Below, one piece after another: positions 29,036-33,024 of a DNA stretch of 33,024 nt. The notes under the pieces were generated by a model. It was not told where the DNA came from. It did not search any database and saw only the letters and a list, made by a program, of their open reading frames with translations. This DNA is from CBEUVQ01 sp965546615 (GTDB taxonomy: Bacteria > Bacillota > Desulfotomaculia > Desulfotomaculales > Desulfohalotomaculaceae): assembly GCA_965546615.1 (NCBI GenBank), contig CBEUVQ010000028.1, positions 1 to 33,024 on the forward strand, in the 5' to 3' direction. Numbering within the stretch: the stretch's first letter is position 1; every line of letters starts with the position of its first letter. The translations under genes and the position numbers were made by a program.

Positions 29036-30388
29036 TTACGAAATTATTTCATGAATTTTTGCTTTTAGGTAAAGGGCACATTCCAATCTGATTTTAGCAA
29101 GTTCACAACCCAACTGATAAGGTTTTAACAGGTTTTTGTGAAAGGAGTAGGCATTGGCATGACAGCCACCGCTGCAGTGGTACTTTGCCCAGCAATCACT
29201 GCAGCCGTGTTTGGTATAAACATGCGCTCCCCGAAATTGTTCCATCAGCTCTTCGTTTAAATGCTCATTAAACACACTGCCTATTTTAAACTCGTCACGA
29301 CCGACAAACTGATGGCAGGGGTATAAATCACCGTTGGGTGTTACCGCCATATACTCATTGCCGGCACCACAGCCGGACAAACGCTTAGGCAGGCATGGTC
29401 CACCATCAAGATCGATGTTAAAGTGGAAAAAGTTAACCCGTCTACCCTGTTTGTACAATGACAATAACTTGCGGGTTAAATTGCGGTATTCTTCTTTGAT
29501 TGTCGGCAGATCGTCAATGCTTAAAGCATAATCATCGGTTGGGTCAGCAACCACCGGCTCAACAGATATATCTTCAAAGCCCTGTTCCACCATATGTATG
29601 ACATCATTGCTAAAATCAAGATTATGCTTTGTAAAAGTACCTCTTACATAATAGCCGGCAGGAGAATCTTTTTTAACAAAACTTTTGATATTTTTTATTG
29701 CATTACTATAAGATCCCCGTCCGCCTGCATTAGGACGCATTTTATCATGTACCTCGGGACGGCCGTCCAAGCTTAAAATGACATTAATATCATTATCTAT
29801 CAAGTATTGCTGCTTCTCTTCATCTAACAGCAGTGCATTAGTTGTCAGCGTAAATTTTAATTCTTTTCCGGCCTCTGCCGCCTTTTGACGGCCGTATTCC
29901 ACCAGTTTTTGCACCACCGGAAAATTTAAAGTAGGTTCGCCGCCAAAAAAGTCAACTTCGATATGGCGGCGATTTTTGCTTTGTTTGATGATAAAATCAA
30001 TCGCCGCTTTACCAACTTCTTCACTCATCAAACTGCGGTCGCCCCCAAAGGGCCCTTGACCGGCAAAACAGTATTGACAGCGCAGATTGCAGTCGTGAGC
30101 AATATGCAGGCAGAGAGCTTTGACAACTCCTTTCGGCTTGTCATAAGTGCCGTTCAGCGGGTCGGCACTAAACAACAAACCTTCATCCGCCAGCTGTTTT
30201 ATTTCATCAAACGCCTCCGCTATATCAGACGCATTGTAGCGGGTACGGTATTTATCAATAAGTTCGGATTTAGACAGACGGTTAAAATCATCCAGCAAAT
30301 CCCATGTTAAGGCATCCACGTGATGCAGTGCACCGCTGTGAACGTCCAGTACCAATTTATCCCCGTCAAATTCAAATTTATGCAGCAT
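29036..30388 (-). CDS. scfB: SCIFF peptide radical SAM maturase
   Basis: Radical S-adenosylmethionine enzyme that forms thioether cross-links (sactipeptide/ranthipeptide type) in the six-cysteine peptide encoded just upstream. The N-terminal part (about 1-80) is the peptide-recognition domain. The radical SAM motif is CNLRCQYC (about residues 99-106) with the downstream FFGGEPTLNF glycine-rich step. The C-terminal SPASM domain holds the auxiliary-cluster cysteines in SGCGAGNEYMAV, LYPCHQFVG and the CSDCWAKYHCSGGCHANAY run. At 450 aa it has the family's usual length. The pairing with the SCIFF gene 60 bases upstream is conserved across Clostridia; the peptide's function is unknown. Confidence 0.95.
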   Translation of the reverse strand: MLHKFEFDGDKLVLDVHSGALHHVDALTWDLLDDFNRLSKSELIDKYRTRYNASDIAEAFDEIKQLADEGLLFSADPLNGTYDKPKGVVKALCLHIAHDCNLRCQYCFAGQGPFGGDRSLMSEEVGKAAIDFIIKQSKNRRHIEVDFFGGEPTLNFPVVQKLVEYGRQKAAEAGKELKFTLTTNALLLDEEKQQYLIDNDINVILSLDGRPEVHDKMRPNAGGRGSYSNAIKNIKSFVKKDSPAGYYVRGTFTKHNLDFSNDVIHMVEQGFEDISVEPVVADPTDDYALSIDDLPTIKEEYRNLTRKLLSLYKQGRRVNFFHFNIDLDGGPCLPKRLSGCGAGNEYMAVTPNGDLYPCHQFVGRDEFKIGSVFNEHLNEELMEQFRGAHVYTKHGCSDCWAKYHCSGGCHANAYSFHKNLLKPYQLGCELAKIRLECALYLKAKIHEIIS

Positions 30389-30409
30389 AAAAACAAATCT
30401 CCTTTATAA

Positions 30410-30437
30410 AATTAACCCAATCCGGTGAAGGATCGGG
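30410..30437 (-). terminator. Attenuator-like hairpin between the SCIFF peptide and its maturase
   Basis: On the minus strand CCCGATCC-TTCACC-GGATTGGG (one G-T pair) is followed by TTAATTTTAT. It should let most transcripts stop after the peptide gene and a few continue into the enzyme gene, giving an excess of substrate peptide. Confidence 0.65.
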
Positions 30438-30448
30438 CTATGTAATAG

Positions 30449-30598
30449 TTATTTTGCTTCTTTTGCACAAGCCTGGTTTCCTACTGTGCAGGATGTTTTA
30501 CAAGCCGATTGGCAAGATGTTTGGCATTCTCCGCAACCGCCGGTTTTAACGGTGCCGGCCAATGATTTCGGATTCAAGGTTTTAATGTGTTTTCCCAA
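30449..30598 (-). CDS. scfA: SCIFF six-cysteine ranthipeptide precursor
   Basis: Precursor of the 'six cysteines in forty-five' peptide found in nearly all Clostridia, cross-linked by the neighbouring radical SAM enzyme. The C-terminal half contains exactly six cysteines (residues 22, 25, 29, 33, 37, 44) in GGCGECQTSCQSACKTSC and the following CTVGNQAC; the leader is KHIKTLNPKSLAGTV. The open frame reaches 30658, but the promoter TATAAT at 30629-30624 lies inside that extension, so transcription starts near 30617. Of the remaining starts, TTG at 30598 is 9 nt from AAAGGGG and gives MGKHIKTLN, close to the family consensus. The ATG at 30607 touches the ribosome site. Product 49 aa. Confidence 0.92.
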   Translation of the reverse strand: MGKHIKTLNPKSLAGTVKTGGCGECQTSCQSACKTSCTVGNQACAKEAK

Positions 30599-30623
30599 GT
30601 AATTCATCCCCTTTCCGTTATTC

Positions 30624-30653
30624 ATTATAATGCAACTAAGGAAGTCTATGCAA
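30624..30653 (-). promoter_or_regulatory. Promoter for the SCIFF operon
   Basis: On the minus strand TTGCAT (30653-30648), 18 bp, then a perfect TATAAT (30629-30624). Its position fixes the 5' limit of the SCIFF gene. Confidence 0.55.
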
Positions 30654-30715
30654 TACATTTAAAAATTGAATAAATTAAGAGATAACAACAAAATTCAACA
30701 TTTTTCACCTGCTAA

Positions 30716-30744
30716 TTGTTTTATTGTTTGAATTATATTATTAT
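30716..30744 (+). promoter_or_regulatory. Candidate promoter for the chemotaxis receptor gene
   Basis: TTGTTT, 17-bp spacer, TATTAT in AT-rich DNA, about 20 bases before the ATG. The -35 matches poorly; no sigma-28 flagellar promoter motif was seen. Confidence 0.35.
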
Positions 30745-30765
30745 TGAGAAAAAGGAGCGATTAGT

Positions 30766-32340
30766 ATGCAAATAAAACACTCGATTAAGCTCAGAATAAC
30801 TGCTGCAGTTATTTTGATAATAACCGCAATCATCATTACCATGTCCGCCGCCCAGTACAAAGCTGCGCAAAATGTTGCCCAAAGTTATATTATCAAAAAA
30901 CTGCAGTCAGATTTACGAACCGGAGAAGAGTTAATTAATGAAGCCTGTCCCGGGAATTGGCGGGTGGAGGGAGATAAGCTTTACAAAGGCGACGTGCTGA
31001 TAAACAACAATTTTCAATACGTCGATTTAATTAAAAGGCTTACCGGAAACAACGCCACTATTTTTTTAGGGGACACCAGAATATCCACCAACGTAACCAA
31101 AGATGACGGCACCAGAGCAGTAGGGACAAAAGTTTCACCGCAGGTTGCTGAAACGGTACTTAAAAAAGGAGAAAACTATTACGGTGAGGCTGTTGTAGTA
31201 GACAATAAATATCAAACGGCATATAAACCGTTAAAAGACGCTCAAGGCAGTATTGTCGGCATGTTATATGTAGGCACCGAAGATGTAAACATAGCCAAAC
31301 TTATTTTGAATGATTCAGGCAGGTCTTTGTTAATCAGCTTAGGTATTTCAGTTATCGGCATTGTACTGCTTTTACATTATTTAAACAAATTGGTGTTTAA
31401 CCGCTTAAAGCGGTTAGGCATCGGTATAAACTCGCTGGCAGAAGGTGATTTTACCTACCGTACCGATTTTAAAACCAAAGACCAAATTGGTGAACTTGGT
31501 GAACAAATTAATAATACAGCCGAACAATTAGGAAAATTAATCAATGAAGTTGTATCCACTTCTGATTCGTTGGCTGCACACAGCCAGGAGTTGGCTGCCT
31601 CTACCGAACAAATTAGCGCTTCAATGGAAGAAGTTGCAAGTAACACCAATGAAGTTTCCAATACAGCGCAAATCGGCTACGAAACATCATTACAAGCGGT
31701 TAATATAGCGGAAGAAACTGAAAAAGCAGCCTCTGATGCCTCTGAAGCAGCCGACAGAGTGATAAAGGCCAACAATGATGTAGAAAAGCTGGCTGAAGAA
31801 TTGAATAAAAATACCGAGGAACTTAACGGTTTGTCGCTGCAAATTGGTAAAATTACCGAAATTATTGAAGATATTTCGGAACAAACCAACCTGTTGGCCC
31901 TTAATGCCGCTATTGAAGCGGCGAGAGCAGGCGAACACGGCCGAGGCTTTGCCGTTGTCGCTGATGAAGTGAGAAGTTTGGCTGAAAAATCATCAGACTC
32001 TGCCAAAGAAATTGCCGAGCTAATCAAACGTATTCAAGAAGGAATCAAGAATATTAATCATAATTTGTTAAAATCCAATCAAGCTACCAAAGAAAACAGC
32101 ACATTAATCGCAAAAGCAGAGCAGGCACTGGAACATATTTACGAAAAAGCAGATAAAACAATTAAAACAGTTAATGAAATGGCGGCGGGGATGAAGCAAA
32201 CCAGCAGCAGCATGGAACAAACAGCGGGAAGCAGCCAACAAATCAGCAGCACCATCCAACAAATGACCGTTTCTGCACAGGAACTGGCTGAAATGGCCAA
32301 CAAATTACAGCAGGCCACCGGCCGGTTTAAAGTTAACTGA
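30766..32340 (+). CDS. Methyl-accepting chemotaxis protein with periplasmic-type Cache domain
   Basis: A 524-aa membrane receptor. Membrane span 1 is at about residues 11-28. An extracellular single-Cache-type sensor domain follows (about 30-180, with DLIKRLTGNNATIFLGDTRIST and the GEAVVVDNKYQTAYKPLKD segment, in parts), then span 2 at about 186-206. A HAMP linker (about 207-260) leads to a long coiled-coil signalling domain whose conserved tip reads EDISEQTNLLALNAAIEAARAGE, in parts, followed by RGFAVVADEVRSLAE. It signals ligand binding to CheA/CheW; the ligand is unknown, though Cache receptors of this type often bind small carboxylates. No other chemotaxis gene is in the window. The ATG has AGGAG at 7-8 nt. 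It is a single-gene transcript. Confidence 0.92.
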   Translation: MQIKHSIKLRITAAVILIITAIIITMSAAQYKAAQNVAQSYIIKKLQSDLRTGEELINEACPGNWRVEGDKLYKGDVLINNNFQYVDLIKRLTGNNATIFLGDTRISTNVTKDDGTRAVGTKVSPQVAETVLKKGENYYGEAVVVDNKYQTAYKPLKDAQGSIVGMLYVGTEDVNIAKLILNDSGRSLLISLGISVIGIVLLLHYLNKLVFNRLKRLGIGINSLAEGDFTYRTDFKTKDQIGELGEQINNTAEQLGKLINEVVSTSDSLAAHSQELAASTEQISASMEEVASNTNEVSNTAQIGYETSLQAVNIAEETEKAASDASEAADRVIKANNDVEKLAEELNKNTEELNGLSLQIGKITEIIEDISEQTNLLALNAAIEAARAGEHGRGFAVVADEVRSLAEKSSDSAKEIAELIKRIQEGIKNINHNLLKSNQATKENSTLIAKAEQALEHIYEKADKTIKTVNEMAAGMKQTSSSMEQTAGSSQQISSTIQQMTVSAQELAEMANKLQQATGRFKVN

Positions 32341-32355
32341 CGGCAGTACAAACAG

Positions 32356-32385
32356 CGCCTTTCTCAGTTGTGGGGAAGGCGTTTT
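32356..32385 (+). terminator. Terminator after the chemotaxis receptor gene
   Basis: 10-bp stem CGCCTTTCTC / GGGGAAGGCG (two G-T pairs) with a 6-base loop, followed by TTTT. It lies 15 bases past the stop codon. From here to about 32570 I see no gene or element. Confidence 0.8.
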
Positions 32386-32569
32386 AGTCTATTTTTGCCT
32401 GCGCTTTCCCTAAGGTTTAAAAACAGATACAAAAACTATTACCATAAGCATTAAAACTTGAAAAAGATATGAAAACCCTTTAGCCACAATTTACCTTTGA
32501 AGCCGAGTTTTTTAAAACCAACTAATCGAAGATCATTCAGAAAATGTAAACAGTTTTTATGGATATAAG

Positions 32570-32617
32570 AAAAAGGCGTGCCGCCGGCTGCTAATTAAAG
32601 CAGTTTTGGGACACGCC
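32570..32617 (-). terminator. Terminator of the tRNA cluster
   Basis: On the minus strand a stem GGCGTG / CACGCC encloses a second small hairpin (CTGC / GCAG) and is followed by TTTTTC. It lies about 20 bases past the end of tRNA-Gly. Confidence 0.7.
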
Positions 32618-32638
32618 CTTAATCTATAAGTCTTTCAC

Positions 32639-32713
32639 TGGAGCGGGTGACGGGGATCGAACCCGCAACCCCCAGCTTGGGAAGCTGGTGCTCTACCATT
32701 GAGCTACACCCGC
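32639..32713 (-). tRNA. tRNA-Gly (CCC anticodon)
   Basis: Full cloverleaf on the minus strand: acceptor stem GCGGGTG / CACCCGC, anticodon stem CCAGC / GCTGG with loop TTCCCAA (anticodon CCC, reading GGG), T-arm with GGTTCGATCC, discriminator T and encoded CCA. The usual Gly tRNAs with TCC or GCC anticodons must lie elsewhere. Confidence 0.93.
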
Positions 32714-32765
32714 ACATCTAATATTTATTATATACATTAGCGGCAAAAATGCAAACATAAAAAAA

Positions 32766-32841
32766 TGGTGAGCCATGCTGGACTCGAACCAGCGACACCC
32801 TGATTAAAAGTCAGGTGCTCTACCAGCTGAGCTAATGGCTC
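32766..32841 (-). tRNA. tRNA-Lys (TTT anticodon)
   Basis: Full cloverleaf on the minus strand: acceptor stem GAGCCAT / ATGGCTC, anticodon loop CTTTTAA (TTT), T-loop GGTTCGAGTCC, discriminator A and encoded CCA. Identical over the visible part to the copy at 32971. Confidence 0.96.
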
Positions 32842-32849
32842 ACAACGTG

Positions 32850-32876
32850 AAAAAAGCGAGCGCGTTTTCCGCGCTC
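32850..32876 (-). terminator. Terminator inside the tRNA cluster
   Basis: 7-bp GC-rich stem GAGCGCG / CGCGCTC with a 5-base loop and TTTTTT after it on the minus strand (ATTTTTT on the other side). It lies between tRNA-Glu and the downstream tRNA-Lys, so the downstream Lys-Gly pair probably depends on read-through or its own promoter. Confidence 0.75.
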
Positions 32877-32884
32877 ATTTTTTG

Positions 32885-32960
32885 TGGTGACCCCTACGGG
32901 ATTCGAACCCGTGTTACCGCCGTGAAAGGGCGGTGTCTTAGACCACTTGACCAAGGGGCC
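32885..32960 (-). tRNA. tRNA-Glu (TTC anticodon)
   Basis: Full cloverleaf on the minus strand: 5' acceptor strand GGCCCCT, anticodon stem CCGCC / GGCGG with loop CTTTCAC (TTC), T-loop GGTTCGAATCC, discriminator A and encoded CCA. Confidence 0.95.
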
Positions 32961-32970
32961 GGATAGTGGA

Positions 32971-33024
32971 TGGTGAGCCATGCTGGACTCGAACCAGCGA
33001 CACCCTGATTAAAAGTCAGGTGCT
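32971..33024 (-). tRNA. Second tRNA-Lys (TTT), cut by the right edge
   Basis: The 3' 54 bases of a tRNA-Lys gene including encoded CCA, anticodon loop and part of the D-arm, identical to 32766-32819. The 5' end lies outside the window. Confidence 0.93.

Noticed and set aside
1..33024. CRISPR array
   Set aside because: No regularly spaced repeats were seen; the only long repeats are the tRNA-Lys copies and the island attachment sites.

Overview
The window looks like a chromosomal segment of a spore-forming, strictly anaerobic Firmicute of the Clostridia/Peptococcaceae type. The main clues are the germination pair sleB-ypeB, the six-cysteine peptide SCIFF with its radical SAM maturase (a clostridial marker), and an indolepyruvate:ferredoxin oxidoreductase. 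A dsrM-dsrK-dsrC-dsrN set of the sulfite-reduction pathway is also present, without dsrJOP, as in Gram-positive sulfite/sulfate reducers. The species cannot be named from this sequence. TTG starts are common: eight genes appear to use one.

Layout, mostly on the minus strand. 1-5700: a clipped gene with a long leader, then a sodium:solute symporter, phenylacetate-CoA ligase and IorA-IorB, which together handle aryl acids and aromatic amino acids. 5850-7960: sleB-ypeB for spore cortex lysis. 8150-12930: ferredoxin, dsrM, dsrK, dsrC, a strong terminator, then dsrN (siroheme amidation). dsrAB are not in the window. 13090-15030: a YlbF-family gene, a Rex-like redox regulator with altered NAD-site residues, and a CdaS-like diadenylate cyclase. 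15024-18642: two adjacent DNA methyltransferases, one an internal tandem duplication. 18835-20654: YjbQ family protein, an iron-sulfur-type flavodoxin reductase and a cysteine hydrolase.

20791-23709 is the most unusual part. A 2.9-kb AT-rich segment lies exactly between a 14-bp direct repeat. One copy is the last codons of rlmH, the same gene end used by staphylococcal SCC elements; the other lies 2,905 bp further downstream of rlmH. The segment holds one operon with its own promoter and terminator: a ComF-like phosphoribosyltransferase, a DprA/Smf-like (SLOG) protein and a HAD phosphatase. A degraded IS3-family transposase remnant runs into the 3' end of the HAD gene. No recombinase is present. 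I read it as a small non-autonomous SCC-like island carrying a candidate nucleotide-based conflict or defence system.

23695-30600: housekeeping and envelope genes (rlmH, murA, a peptidase MA protein, a TPR protein, a LysM-G5-M23 endopeptidase) and the SCIFF peptide with its maturase. 30700-33024: a methyl-accepting chemotaxis protein on the plus strand, then a minus-strand tRNA cluster (Glu, Lys and Gly, with a second Lys copy cut by the window edge).
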